From Armillaria gallica (lineage: Eukaryota > Basidiomycota > Agaricomycetes > Agaricales > Physalacriaceae), in assembly GCA_037576215.1 (NCBI GenBank), contig JBANDB010000017.1, positions 1,550,001-1,614,000 of the forward strand: DNA of 64,000 bases, written 5' to 3'. Made by a program: the position numbers and the translations under genes. Each line of letters starts with the position of its first letter. Position 1 is the stretch's first letter. The notes beneath the pieces are model-generated. The model saw only the letters and a program-made list of their open reading frames with translations, was not told where the DNA came from and ran no database searches. Positions 1-11,268 of the stretch are shown here, piece by piece.

Positions 1-294
1 ATCCAGCTTCAACATGGACTCCTCTGAAAGCTCCATGTTGGCCTTGACAAACTGACTGAATGGTGTCAAATCCACCAGAAAAATGGATCCTGCAGCCGGT
101 GCACCAGTCGCAGTCATAGGCAAATTGGAAGTGGGGTTCACGGGATCGTTGTTGGTTTGCTGGATTGAGTTGGCAGGCGGCAAGTCGTCATCATCATCAC
201 TTAGAGTTTCCTCTGAGGGGTGCTCTGGCGATGAATGCAGAAAACGAAGCGAGGGATGAATGTTAGCGTCTGCAGGGCGGGGAGAGTCAGCCAT
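1..294 (-). CDS. N-terminal part of an unknown acidic, low-complexity protein (cut by window edge)
   Basis: An open frame of 98 codons runs from an ATG at 294 to the left edge without a stop, so only the N-terminus is visible. The peptide is Pro/Ser/Asp-rich, with a run of five Asp near residues 34-38 and an Asn/Gln/Pro-rich stretch after it, then a more ordinary hydrophobic segment (IFLVDLTPFSQFVKANMELS) that looks like the start of a folded domain. The ATG sits in a good fungal context (A at -3) and faces the tnp2-like gene that starts at 618, so the 323 bp between them is a shared divergent promoter region. I do not recognise the family; disordered acidic N-termini of this kind are common in transposon-associated Agaricomycete proteins. 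Confidence 0.6.
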   Translation of the reverse strand, partial: MADSPRPADANIHPSLRFLHSSPEHPSEETLSDDDDDLPPANSIQQTNNDPVNPTSNLPMTATGAPAAGSIFLVDLTPFSQFVKANMELSEESMLKLD

Positions 295-617
295 GGTGAG
301 TGGTGATATTAAAAAATAAGAGCGGTGGGGACGAACAGAGACCAGCTTATATATCTTCAAGGAATGCTGCCACCAACAAACAATGGATCGAGATGAAGGG
401 AACAAAACAAACGAAGGGTGGCAGGTCGAAGAGACATTGCATGGCTGTTACATCACATGTGACGCTAGCCTCCAAATTTGGAATAGCCACCTGATTTCCT
501 TTCAACAAGACCGTCAACGCGTTGAGAATCTATTATTTCTTCAATCTTATTGTTTGAGTGGTATTTAAAATGCGAGATCTCTCTTCTTGAAGATTTAAGG
601 CTCTCTGATAAGCACCC
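295..617. promoter_or_regulatory. Divergent intergenic region between the genes starting at 294 (-) and 618 (+)
   Basis: This 323-bp spacer separates two start codons pointing away from each other. The short ORFs in it are not supported by codon content or splice sites. I see no strong TATA box on either strand. Confidence 0.35.
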
Positions 618-3600
618 ATGGCCAAGGTCACTCCAATTCCCGAAGGTAAACCAAGTTTTGTTTCTTTGAGCATAGGAACTCATTAACATTGCGTTCCAGG
701 CTTCGAGGCCCATCCTGATCCAAGAAACAAGACTGTCAAATGTATCTCTTGCTCCCAATGTGATCCCTTTGGCTCTGGTGCTGGAAAATGGATGGTCAAA
801 AGCTCAGCAAAAAAACATCTCGAATCTGGAGCTCATATTCACCAGGTTAACCTGCGTATAGCCGAAGAACAACGGCAAGCTAAAGACGCAGAGCGACTTA
901 GAGCAGCATATTCTACGGCCCCGCAGGCTCCAGTATTGGATTTTAACCAGGAAAATGCATCCTCGTGTCCGGAAATGTTTTTTCAGAATTCAACCTCACC
1001 AACTGCCAACTTTTCGGAATGGAATACGCCGCTGATATCTCTTGATCTTGATTCAAGTTTATATGATATCGAAGCAAGAAAGAGAGCTCTTCGTGAGCAA
1101 GTGGATGAGCTTCTTGAGCGGGCAGATTATCATGACCAACATGGATACGACGATGAAGAAGACGACCTGGCAGCAACGAATATCTATTACGAGCTGCAGA
1201 GTTATGGTGAGTAAGACTTGTTAGTATTCTATAGATAGCTGTTGATGAATTTATAGGGAATCCTGTCGACACTGAGAGGGAAGAGGCTCAGCGGATTTAT
1301 TCTGGAGACGATGATAACCGGTACAAACCATATCCAAGCAAAATCGTACGTGTATTGTGTATTAGATATGTTACAAATGTGTAAATTACTTGACTTACTC
1401 ACATTCTCCCTTACAGTATATGTTGCTCGACATCATAGACAATCTTCCCCGACTTCGGCTTTCAAACAGCCATCTGCAGCTCATCCTTTGGATGCTCAAT
1501 GAGTGTGGTGTTGATACACCATCATTTAAGGCATTCCGCGAGATGCAAAACCATTTGCAAACTGAAATATTTCCTGAAGTGTCAAAGCCATATACTTCTG
1601 CGATGGGAAATCATTTCTATGTTAATGATATTGCAGAGGCTATCGGACATGTAAGAACGTGTAACATCTTTTCCGCAACTTGATTACACTGACAGTCGAT
1701 GACATCAGGACTTTTCGAACCCTGAAATTGCACGACACCTTGACTTCTATCCTGAAGAGACTCAAGGACCGATTTCGGAAGTTTGGCAGGCACAACGATG
1801 GAAAGAATATTCTCCTTCACAGCTCACACCCATGTTTTCACGTGGGTATCGTCAGTTCTTCATCGAGGAAGTAACAGAGTTAGATGATGGGAGTCTCGTT
1901 CTTCCTCAAAACCTTATCATGCGCAAGAATGAGCTACATTCGGACTGTTTAAAAGTCGAAGCGACTCCGGTACGTTCTTATTACTCACATTAATTTACCT
2001 CATCATCATTCAATTTTCGTGATCACAGAACGGCTGGGTGGTTGGAATAGAAATATCAAGCATTCCCACCTCCCGCTTCTTGTATACTTACTCGGAGGTC
2101 CTTAACCGGCATGGTGTGGATGGGAGGTTGATATGGCGAGGTGAGTATTCATCTCCTATGTTAGAATAGATGCCTGACAGGCCCTGACTGCCATCGCAGA
2201 AGGAACGCACATCCCACCTATGCCCAATCCACTACGACAGTTGGTCGATGCCGATGAAGACCTCGTTGTTGTCATGATTCCAATCTGGTGTGATGATGTC
2301 TCTGGAAATAAGTCCAAGCAGTTCAACAAACATATGAACCTGTATATGGTTAATTCGAATCTACCTGGTCAATTGCTGCAGCAAGAATACTTTGTCAAAT
2401 TCGTCTCTACCTCTCCAAATGCTTCTGCTCCGGAGCAGTGGTCTGCAGTCCGAGACCAGATACAGTGAGTTTATGATATCGTAGTTCAACACAAAGACTA
2501 ATAACAAGTTAGGTGCACAGAGACGGCTCCTTTAGCGACTAGAAATGCACATACAGGTCGAAAAACCAAGGTGATTCTCCGGTGCCCTTGCCTTCCAGCA
2601 GACAACCCGCAACAATCCGAGCAAGCCTCCCATATTGGCGGAAACGGTAACTGCAAGTGCCGGAAATGCAAAGTTGGTGGAACACGAGAGGATACAGAAT
2701 CAAATGAAGGCTATCACGCCTTTTACATGGTACGACTATCAAATTTTATCTATAGAACCAATATTTGCTTACTTATGTCTGCATGATTAGGCCGGTATAG
2801 CAAGATCAGCTGAAGAGACGCGTGAGCAGATACAGAAACAGCTTGATACAGCTGCCGAAGGTGTGAAGAAGTCAGTCTCCGACCTTCAAACTGCCACAGG
2901 TGTCAAAGATAAGGTAGCACAGTTTTGGATCGACAAACTTCTAGCGATGTTTTCGGCTAAGAAGAAGGAAAATCCCCAACGCTCCTCCGAAGATATAGCA
3001 AATGAGTTGCGGGATTGGCTACGTGAACAACCAGGAGATAAGATGAACCCGCTTCTAGATCTTGCCGGTAAGTAACCTCATGCTGGATCAGGTCCAACTG
3101 ATGTTCTAACTCCGAATAAGGCCTTGATCCCACGCAAGATACACCCGTCGAAATCCTGCATACCATACTGCTTGGGATTGTCAAGTATGTATGGCATATG
3201 CTGCATACATCTATGAGTGATGCCGAGCGAGATCTTTTTACTATCCGAATCCAGTCTACCGACATTGATGGTCTCACGGTCCCTCCAATTCGTTCTGCCT
3301 ATATGATGCAGTACCGTAACGCGTTAATTGGCAAGCATTTCAAAACTCTTATGCAGACAATGCCTTTCCATGTCCATGATCTCGTGACACCAGCACAATT
3401 CACCCTGGTCAAAAGTGTTGCTGAGCTTGGAGCCCTTCTATGGGTCTCGGAGATTGAGGACATGTCCCAATACTTGGTATGCTTAATTCTATCTGGTATC
3501 GATTAAAAGAGACTGATCATTAGCGCTATTTAACAGACGGATCTCGAAGTGCTGATTGGTAATGTACTTGACACCTTCGGTGATGCGGATCCTTCCAAGA

Positions 3601-4912
3601 TTATCACAAAAATAAAGCTGCACTTACTCCCTCATCTAATTGAGGATATACGACGATTCGGACCAGCCGTTCGCTATTCCACCGAGGTATTCGAGTGCTA
3701 CAATGCTATATTTCGTCTTTGCTCCATCTACTCGAACCACCAAGCTCCCAGCCGTGATATTGCCCGAAAATTTGGGTCAATGGATCGACTGAAGCATGTT
3801 TTAAGTGGTGGATATTGGAAGGACAGTACCGGAACTTGGGTTCGAGCAGGAAGCCATGTTCGGGACATTCTTCATCAGCAAACAATCATTCAACAGCATC
3901 TCGGATGGGCACTTAGTAAACATACAGAAAACGGTATGTTATGTTTATCCCCACCCAAGCATGGCTCTCACATCTAGTCTGGCCAGGTGTAATCCGACTG
4001 AAAGCAAAAGAACGGAAGTCAGTGGAATGGCACATGACAGCTTCATCCAAGTTCTGCAGTGACCTCACATCATTTGAGTGTTCCATCAGTGTGCCGTGGA
4101 GGTTTGGCGAGGCAGTCCAGTGTCATTCTGGTGATTGGTGTCGACAAGGATCTTGGGTTTTTGCCCGGAATTTATCAGTAAGCCTGTTTATATTCTTCTT
4201 GAAGTACCTCTAGCTGAAACATTTATACTATTCATAGCGAGAGCTAATCGTTGGTCGTATTTCAGAAATACTCGTGCCGCTCTCCAAAAATGAAGTTACT
4301 CAAGGCCTTGTGGCTCTTGAAGTCTTCGTCCTTGGAACTCAACGACATCCGGACCTAAATATCCCAGTATTACAACGGCCAGACGGACTTAAAACCCATG
4401 TCCTTGTGAATGCCAAGGATATTGAATTCCTGTTCTCAGCCCAACATGACTGCCGCCTTGCAAAATGTCAAGCAACTGGCCAGCGCATCGAGCTCCAGGA
4501 ACGGAAGGAGACCTCTCGATTCATCCGACTCGTCTCGCATAATGACGATGACCATTTCATGGTCAACATCTACGGTCTTCACAATGCAAGCTTACTGCGC
4601 AAAGCTATTCCCCGGTCTTTGACGGTTCCTCAACCTATCTACACAGACCGTCGTGCCCACCATAATGAGATTGGCATAGAGTTGCGGCGAACCCAGGGAG
4701 AGAAGCGAAAACGAACACAAGAAAAGAGAAAGGCAACACTGGCTCGTAAGGCAAAAAACCAAGTGGTCTATGCCGGTGAAGCTGTCGGGACAACCGGGGA
4801 GCTTGATGAGTATGAGGACAACATCATAGAAGAAGAAGACGGATTCGTTCTTGATGAGGAGGACTTGACACTTATTCGCCAGCCACCGAGAAAACGTTCG
4901 CGAAATATGTGA
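618..4912 (+). CDS. CACTA/tnp2-like transposase-type protein (expanded Agaricomycete family), 13 exons, intact
   Basis: Exons 618-645, 700-1206, 1257-1345, 1417-1650, 1709-1969, 2029-2140, 2200-2464, 2513-2729, 2791-3067, 3121-3476, 3537-3933, 3987-4177 and 4238-4912 join in frame to about 1202 residues; every junction has GT..AG and matching phase. A BED/C2H2-like finger lies near residues 20-55 (CISCSQC, later HLESGAHIH). The core carries IWCDDVSGNKSKQFNKH, a Cys-rich knuckle after NPQQSEQASHIGG, then DTPVEILHTILLGIVKYVW and RFGPAVRYSTEVFECYNAIF. These match, from memory, a large basidiomycete family resembling CACTA (CMC) tnp2 transposases in order and spacing, with DD of the first motif a candidate acidic site. 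The C-terminal 220 residues are basic and end in KRSR. No stop or frameshift was found, unlike most transposon-type genes here. Whether it still transposes, or is domesticated, cannot be told; no terminal repeats were identified around it. Confidence 0.8.
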
Positions 4913-4982
4913 TTGATGAATATATATTATAGATCTTTAGTGCTCCGTATAGTATATTATATTGCCGTCCATATCCCTGGTG

Positions 4983-5411
4983 TTAATCGTTGTAATACTG
5001 TGCATGTTTTGCAGTTTTATCTGGCCGGTCTGCAAAAAGGTCATACAGACGCGAAATCTGACCGTCTCCACGCTGCGATTGCGGGTAATATTCCTGTAAA
5101 GATAATGAGTGGCCGAGATGCAGCTTAGGGAGAACAAAACATATGATACGCACCTCTTCCTCACAATCATATTCCTCTGCCTCACCATCAGATCCCGTTT
5201 TTCCCGCTGCATCTAGCTCCTTGCGCATTTTGTTGAGACTTTCGAGTTCTTGATCAATCTCGGCAATGATTGAAATCAGAATGTCTTTTGCCTCTTGTGC
5301 AGCTTCCTCGAAGGGCAGAGAATAGAAGGGCTTTGGGCAGTTTTTGGAGGTAGCCACCGACAAGTTGTTCTGGTCCGGCTTGTTAAGAGACTGAGGAGAT
5401 GACTCGGACAT
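4983..5411 (-). CDS. Small hypothetical coiled-coil protein
   Basis: The frame opens at an ATG at 5411 and runs 142 codons. Residues about 35-70 form a likely coiled coil (EEAAQEAKDILISIIAEIDQ followed by a Leu/Lys/Glu heptad stretch), then an acidic patch ending in EEE. A possible in-frame 60-nt intron lies right after it (gtgcgtat at the 5' end, tttacag at the 3' end), which would replace a hydrophobic stretch by EYYPQS and keep the same frame. The gene is convergent with the tnp2-like gene (stops only about 70 bp apart). Length and coiled coil resemble small kinetochore or SNARE-type subunits, but nothing specific is recognised. Confidence 0.5.
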   Translation of the reverse strand: MSESSPQSLNKPDQNNLSVATSKNCPKPFYSLPFEEAAQEAKDILISIIAEIDQELESLNKMRKELDAAGKTGSDGEAEEYDCEEEVRIICFVLPKLHLGHSLSLQEYYPQSQRGDGQISRLYDLFADRPDKTAKHAQYYND

Positions 5412-6000
5412 TGAGGCAGAAGCAGAGGAAGGTGGCCTTCACCGAAGAAGTTGAGCATTGATCATTTGGAGGACATTTTTGATGCCGATATAGAAAAAAT
5501 ATCCTGGTCGCAAAGGCCAGGAGGAGCAAAGCCAACGTTGCTTGAGAGGGCATCGGCGTGACGTCGAAGAAAGCATGTCGATTACATCAGCCTAAGCTGT
5601 GTCTCCTGACCTTGCTTCGGCATCTCAGGTCCACATTAGATTGACCACGACACAAGATACATCAAATTATCATCGACTCAAGCAAGATACAATGTCTATT
5701 ATAGATCTCCTTTCAACATTTCCCTCTGACATCGCCTCATCAAAGTCTTGGATTGGTGGTGTAGTTTGTCAGCGTCCCCTTTCGGAAAGTTGATTTATTT
5801 ATTTATAATGTAATTCACTGGCCTGAATTTGAAATATTTCTTGTGGTGACCTTCCTTGAGGCTTGAACTTCGAATACTTACGCCCTTGATTTTGTCACAA
5901 GAAATAGGGGCTTGATGTAAGTAAAGGGCCAGCACCTCAGTAACTATGGATTAAATCTGCTGATGCCACAACAGGATGTTCTGTTCCCGCTTGACAGCTG
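5412..6000. other. Non-coding stretch downstream of copy A of the dispersed repeat
   Basis: No ORF with convincing codon content or splice sites is seen. The DNA is AT-rich with scattered short ORFs; it probably holds the upstream region of the minus-strand gene starting at 5411. Confidence 0.3.
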
Positions 6001-6271
6001 TGGATCAAGAGGCCCTGGGAAGCTCCCGCCAAGGTTTGTCCGGAAATTAGCATATTTGAGGCCTAAAAAGAGCGAAATCTTTGACCGTAGATAGCATATT
6101 TTAGACCCAAAATTGGCAACCCTTGTCCACAGTTAGCATATTTTAGGCCCTTTAGGACCTCTGAGGGCGATAGTTCCGAGGCTATACTGTCCATTTGGTA
6201 CAAATAATCCCTATAACTATAGGGGACCGAGTTATACATCATTCCCTATAACTATAGGCAAATCAAATTAT
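6001..6271 (+). repeat. Dispersed non-coding repeat, copy A (inverted copy at 47678-48056)
   Basis: This segment shares several blocks with 47678-48056 on the opposite strand: a GGATCAAG..GGCC block, GGAAGCTCCCGCCAAGGTTT, several copies of GCATATTTKAGGCC-like words, and a pair of CCTATAACTATAGG near-palindromes flanking GGACCGAGTTATACA. Similarity stops at about 6271 and before 6001, so these look like element ends. The middle is shorter than in copy B. There is no coding capacity. A non-autonomous mobile element is the likeliest nature. Confidence 0.7.
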
Positions 6272-6852
6272 ACGTATCATTAAGAAATGCCCCCATCATT
6301 ATTTGTATCCGGTCAAACCGTATAGGATAGGTATAATGTTGTGACCACTCGCCGGCCCTCTGCTCCCTGTTCCCCGACTGATGCGCCTTGTCTTTCCCTT
6401 TTTGTATGTGCCCCCATTTTCATCATCGATCTGGTGTCCTGGTAGGGTTTGATGGGATCTCTCTACTTAACTGCATAATCTGCATTGATGGATCTCACTC
6501 AAATCTCACTGGCAGACCCTGCATGTATATTAGATCTCATTATCCGGTCCGGTACGTGGTACCCACTGCGACTCAGTTTTCTGGTACTTGTCTGTTTCAG
6601 CTACGAGCTGCTAGCTCTCGGTCAATCAAGGTAGCCGCTATCCACAGTTTTGTTCGACTTGGTATAACCAGCAGTCAATGTATTTAAAATCCACGTTCAT
6701 ACTGCCACTCTGATCTTCTGCGGGATCGAGATACGCCAGAGATCTTATGCACAGATAATGTTCTAAGGATTTTCATATTGCGACTATGCGGGCGGATACC
6801 TATACGTGGTGTGACCGTGGGATGTTTCCTCGCTACATCAGCACTAGATTCC
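6272..6852. other. Gene-free stretch
   Basis: No gene is supported. Short ORFs on both strands lack homology-like motifs and splice signals. Confidence 0.3.
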
Positions 6853-7032
6853 CATGATATGCGCATCCTAATTATACGCATAACTAGGAACACATGGTGC
6901 GCATCCTAATTATACGCATAACTAGGAACACACCGTGTGCATCCTAGTAGTTATACGCATAACTAGGAACACATGGTGCGCATCCTAATTATGCGCATAA
7001 CTAGGAACACACCGTGCGCATCCTAGTTATGC
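6853..7032. repeat. Minisatellite, unit about 47 bp, roughly four copies
   Basis: A unit built of GCGCATCCTAATTATACGCA, then TAACTAGGAACACA and a CATGGT or CCGTG linker, repeats about four times with few changes. Each unit is itself a partial inverted repeat (GCATCCTA..TAGGA around TATACGCATA), so single strands could fold. It ends about 50 bp before a TATA box and about 105 bp before the start codon at 7137. Confidence 0.8.
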
Positions 7033-7079
7033 GCATTCCCATGGGATGTTCTATTAGGTAAGTTCTATTTTACTGTAAG

Positions 7080-7088
7080 TATATATAA
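7080..7088 (+). promoter_or_regulatory. TATA box of the gene at 7137
   Basis: TATATATAA lies 49 bp upstream of the ATG at 7137, in the usual place for a fungal core promoter, directly after the minisatellite. Confidence 0.5.
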
Positions 7089-7136
7089 CTCGCGAGAGCT
7101 ACCGCCACCAGTACATTCGTGCACCCCATTACAACT

Positions 7137-7837
7137 ATGTCCTCTATTGACCCCACCATGATTGTCTTTGGACCCCAGCCGCCAGTAGCATTCTCTGGTG
7201 ACTCCACTCCAACCAACGATTTTTTCTCGTTCGTCACAGATTCTTCCCTGCCCTTGGACTTCTGTTTCGATGATGTCGACGGGTCAGCGACGATTAATGG
7301 CGGTAGTCTCCATGGGTGCCATCCCTACAGAGATATAGGGACGTTGGACTGGTGAGCTTCTTCGTCCTACATACATCATATATCTTCCTTACACCTAGTT
7401 TCACAGCGCGATTATTGGGGTACTACCCATTCCTGGGTTGTATCAATACGCTGTTCGCCTCTCATACTCTGACCAACAATGCGCCTGGCTGGAGGAGCAA
7501 GGCCTTTTCATGGAACTTGCTGTAATTGTTGACCGTGCCAATTTATTCTTCGCGGGACTTTACGCTCAGTGGTTCGGGAAATGGCCTTCTAAAAACAGAG
7601 CAGATGAGGAACAGCGCAGGATTGTATGTTTTTTACCCTCGTATTCACATTTGCTTTGCCAATGCGTCCGATTTTCAGGAAATCTTTACTTTGTGCATTA
7701 TGGCACTTAGGGATAGGTGGATTGAGAACGGATATTTGCCAGATGGGTGGATGCAACAAATAGCATTCGAAAAGCTGGATTATCTTGAGGGAATGGTCAC
7801 ACAGCAGTATGAGGCGATTGCGTATGTATTTGACTGA
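7137..7837 (+). CDS. Hypothetical lineage-specific protein, 196 aa
   Basis: Three exons (7137-7351, 7407-7623, 7679-7837) join in frame with GT..AG introns of 55 nt. The upstream in-frame GTG is not used; ATG at 7137 gives MSSIDPTMIVFGPQPPVAFS. The N-terminal third is Asp/Ser/Thr-rich and probably disordered; the rest (Trp/Tyr-rich, e.g. DQQCAWLEEQGLFMELAVIV and RDRWIENGYLPDGWMQQIAF) looks like an alpha-helical domain. I do not recognise the family. It belongs to the class of small orphan genes in this window with AT-rich repeats directly upstream. Confidence 0.65.
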
Positions 7838-8171
7838 AAACGATAGCAATATGTTCATAGACGTCGACATTAAAAGTGTGAGACTATCATAACCATGACA
7901 TGGAAAGTCTAGCGGTCGCGCTATGTACCTACCTTGTATGGATACATGAGTGCCTGAGTACCCCTGGGACGCCTGAGGGTTTGAAATGAGCAACGATGGG
8001 ATATATCTGACAGATATCATATTGATCAGATAGTATCTAATATTATCGGGCACATCATAAACAATTTGTTTTATATACAACCAAAATATATTCAATTATA
8101 TGCACCAAGAAATATTCTATCAACAATATATACAATGTAAGGTATGTCCCTGTACACAGAAATACACCCGT

Positions 8172-8645
8172 TCAGTACCGCCATACCCCACACTGAACGT
8201 GGTTTTGTGCGCGGAAAAAGACCCGGTCGTCGATGCCATTGTCCACTCGGCCCATATCTCTCTGATTGTCAAACAGTTCATCAGGAACGGAAAACGCGTC
8301 ATAGTGCAGGCATAGGGCCTGCTCCCCGGTGCATGCGTCGAAAGCTTTCGCCGTCTTGTGCGTGGAAGTGTGGAAGGTATGGGAGTGCTCCTGCCATCTA
8401 ACAAACCAGTCATATCTTGTCAATTTATGGAAGGTAACACTCACCGTACTACCCAGTGAACCCGTCTACCTTTCAGCCTAGTCCTAATCTCTCTCTTGTG
8501 CCGCCGCAGTGCTGATAACAGTGCCCTAGTCTCGTGCCTATAATTCACTGCCGTCCTACCACGCTGCACGCGACACCAGACTTGACTATATAATGGACGC
8601 CACATGTTGCGCTGAAATTTGACAGCCGTGCAACATCCTGAACGG
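8172..8645 (-). CDS. Hypothetical protein, 3' exons of a gene with unresolved 5' end
   Basis: Two exons (8645-8445 and 8397-8172) join in phase across a 47-nt intron, giving a basic segment with many Arg (RPLYSQVWCRVQRGRTAVNY) followed by an acidic, His-rich one (EHSHTFHTSTHKTAKAFDAC, DELFDNQRDMGRVDNGIDDR). Codon content and intron phase make it look real, but upstream of 8645 I cannot find a first exon in the right phase, so this is either a gene whose start I missed or a truncated copy. No family is recognised. Confidence 0.45.
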
Positions 8646-9307
8646 CTATAACATAAAAATCAGTTTCCGCAAGCGCGAAAAAAGACATACCTCAATATTT
8701 TCACTTATCCTCAATGAACGATCACTAACTATACACGGCTACACGTCCAAAAAACGTGTGGTGATAGCGAAACTGAGCGGCAAATGAATGTCGAGACCCA
8801 GTCAACGATTCCTGAGCCCAGTGAGTCGCTATATGGCATGAACGGGGGTCTACGCGACTGGCCCTGCGTCCTGAGGACAGTAGTTGGTATCCTAGACGGC
8901 GTATCCGATGGCCCAACCGCTCAGGATGCGGGAAATGTGCTCCCAAGCACCCAAAAAGCCCCAAAAAGCCCCCCAGTCATCCAATGCCGGTCAAAAGCGA
9001 GCTGCCGAGACTGCCGAGAGCGTCGCCGAGCGTGCCGAAGCCTACGGCGACGCAAAAATGGCTAGTTTGGCTGGGGAGCCGGTCCCAATAGGTGCAGGAA
9101 GGAGCGGACACGATGGACGTTAAGTGTCGCGTCCTTCCTGCATTGGTGACCGGGACCGGCAGGCCCCGAGCACCGCCACCGATCATGTTTGATCACCGAC
9201 AACGTGGTCGGATCGAGTTCGGATTGGCATCTCGGCAGGGACACTTTCTTTAAAAAGAATTAAGTAATTCTTTTTTAAAATGTAAAAGATTAATTAATTT
9301 TGAAAAG
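8646..9307. other. Intergenic stretch with an AT-rich hairpin at 9250-9281
   Basis: No gene is supported. Near its right end AAAAAGAATTA and TAATTCTTTTT form an inverted repeat separated by two bases; it lies just past the stop of the minus-strand gene ending at 9308 and could act in 3' end formation. Confidence 0.3.
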
Positions 9308-10831
9308 TCAGGATGAAATTATAATCAAAATATAATGCTGACCTCTGAACAGCTGCACTGAGGCTTAATGCGACCGTAACTTTCTTCATCCAACTTACTG
9401 ACTTTTGGGAAATATATAGTTGCATGGTCTCGCACTCGTTGACAAGCGCCGTCTTCTTCGCCCTGTCTCCTGGACGAATAAGGCTGGATAGCGACACACC
9501 CTCTACCAGGATAAGTGCCTCCAGTGTCGCTTCAGTCTCGGTGTAAGAAAGTAAAGGTTCGACCCGAATGATCATGCCAGCGGGAGGACCGGGCTTGAAA
9601 AACACCCTCTTCGGAATCGTGAATAGATGCGAAAATGTTAAAAAACAAACGACAGACCAGGCATCGGCGGGGTACCAGCTCACGGCGACAGTGATTGAGC
9701 GGTGACTGCGACTAGAGGAAGATGAACAACTGGAGGTGTCGGAGGAGGAAGATTCAATAGGTGAGAAGGACCTGTCATCGATAGCGTCCAATCCGGAGAG
9801 GGCATTACCTTCAGTGTTTGCACCGGGGCCAATGAAGGGTGCTTCCGCTGCTGGCGTATTTGTCCCAGAAGGATTTGAGTTGGTGTCAACCAACGTCATG
9901 AACGTACGGAATCCAATCTTCTGAAATATGTCGGATAGCGTGATGATAGGTGCAAAGCCTAAGGGGAGGTGTTCCCGTTGGTCTTTGCAAGTTTTTGTAA
10001 GAGAATAGCTGTTTTCAGTCTACTCTCCCTGAGTGACTGAACCGCTTGCTCAAGGAATTTCCTCTTCTCCGTGGAGGAGGAGACGTACTTGATGAGATCC
10101 CAGAGCATCTGAGCACGCATGTGGCAAGCACAATCGCCTACATGCGGATCGAACAATGCGAGGACATCTGAGCATGAGTGGGTGCGATTGTACATCCCGG
10201 AAATGAAGGAATGAAAGACAGAGAGAGCGGTTTCGATGGAGTGAAGGTCATGTAGACAACGGAGAACTGTTCGACCGACATCTTTGTGACGAACGATTTT
10301 ACCGGTGTTAGCGAGGAGAAGTATGGCAGCCATTGTGTATGAAGTACGGGCCAAGTACAGAGACAGCACCTCTGTAGGAGCCTCTTTCAAATACCTTCTT
10401 TCAATTATCTTCTTTCCTGGCATTCCGGAGAGACTCGGATTTGTGGAGTTGCGCATGAGGCCTGAGAGCAGTGGTGCCAAGGTGATCTGTGATGATAGAA
10501 GGAGGGGCACAGTCAAATGATGGTGCGAAGGCCAGCCTGAGAATTCACCGGTGTCAAAGTTTCAGCGTCGAGGTTTTACATTATCGGCCGAGGCAATCTT
10601 CTTGGTTCCATCCAAAGCGCGGAGAAGAGTGGAGGTCCTGACTAACAGAGTCGCCAATACGAGAACACAAAAGCGGCCGCAGCACGTCGCCAAGGATTCT
10701 CCAATAGTGCTCAAGACGTTCTCAATGCAAAGACCGCGCACAATGGAAACGGTGAGATGGACACGCGTAAGGTGAATATCCCGAGAACTACGACCTTTGG
10801 TGTGCAAACATAGGAAACAAACTGCTGTCAT
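9308..10831 (-). CDS. Hypothetical multi-exon protein with Ser-rich linker
   Basis: Several open segments on the minus strand follow one another: 10831-10562, 10516 to about 10000, 9955 to about 9700, and 9600-9308. The last junction (donor gtaagttgg, acceptor cagtgcag) ends the frame at a TGA at 9308. A 70-nt intron with a weak donor (gtagac) would join the second and third segments. The middle is helical (EAPTEVLSLYLARTSYTMAA, HVGDCACHMRAQMLWDLIKY); it is followed by a Pro/Gly/Ser-rich linker with a run of Ser, then a domain with VFFKPGPPAGMIIRVEP. No family is recognised. Exon borders in the 5' half are uncertain, and the start at 10831 is only the first ATG of the open frame. Confidence 0.5.
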
Positions 10832-10948
10832 TTGAAGTCAGTTCCACGATCTGGGTTACGCGGCAGTAACATTAAAGCTCACTAGATGAAGGATACTATG
10901 ATGAAGATAGGAAAGCATCGGACACCCAAAGGTCAAGATTTTTTTAAA

Positions 10949-10972
10949 TTTTTTCTTTTCTTTTCTTTTCTT
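10949..10972. repeat. Short pyrimidine microsatellite (TTTTC)n
   Basis: About five direct TTTTC units in the gene-free stretch between 10832 and 11268. Nothing else is seen there except possible 5' sequence of the gene starting at 10831. Confidence 0.8.
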
Positions 10973-11268
10973 CGCTGGAAGTTTTGTAAAGACTTTGTTA
11001 ATAAACTGAAAAACTTCTTTGAAAGCAGAGTACTGTCACCGGCGATGTCCTCTGCTAATGAGGCTGTTCTAGGATATCAGCCGAGTTAACAGACAAAGAA
11101 GCATCTAAAAAAACACCAGTCAGCCCTTCTCGTGCAAATATAATCTGAGCACACTACCACAGTTCTCCTCTAGTTTCCTTTCTCGTACCTTGAATACCTT
11201 AACGCGATCTTCCATGGAAAGTCCCCATAACATTGTTCACGCAAACGTACACTATATTTGTCGGCCAA

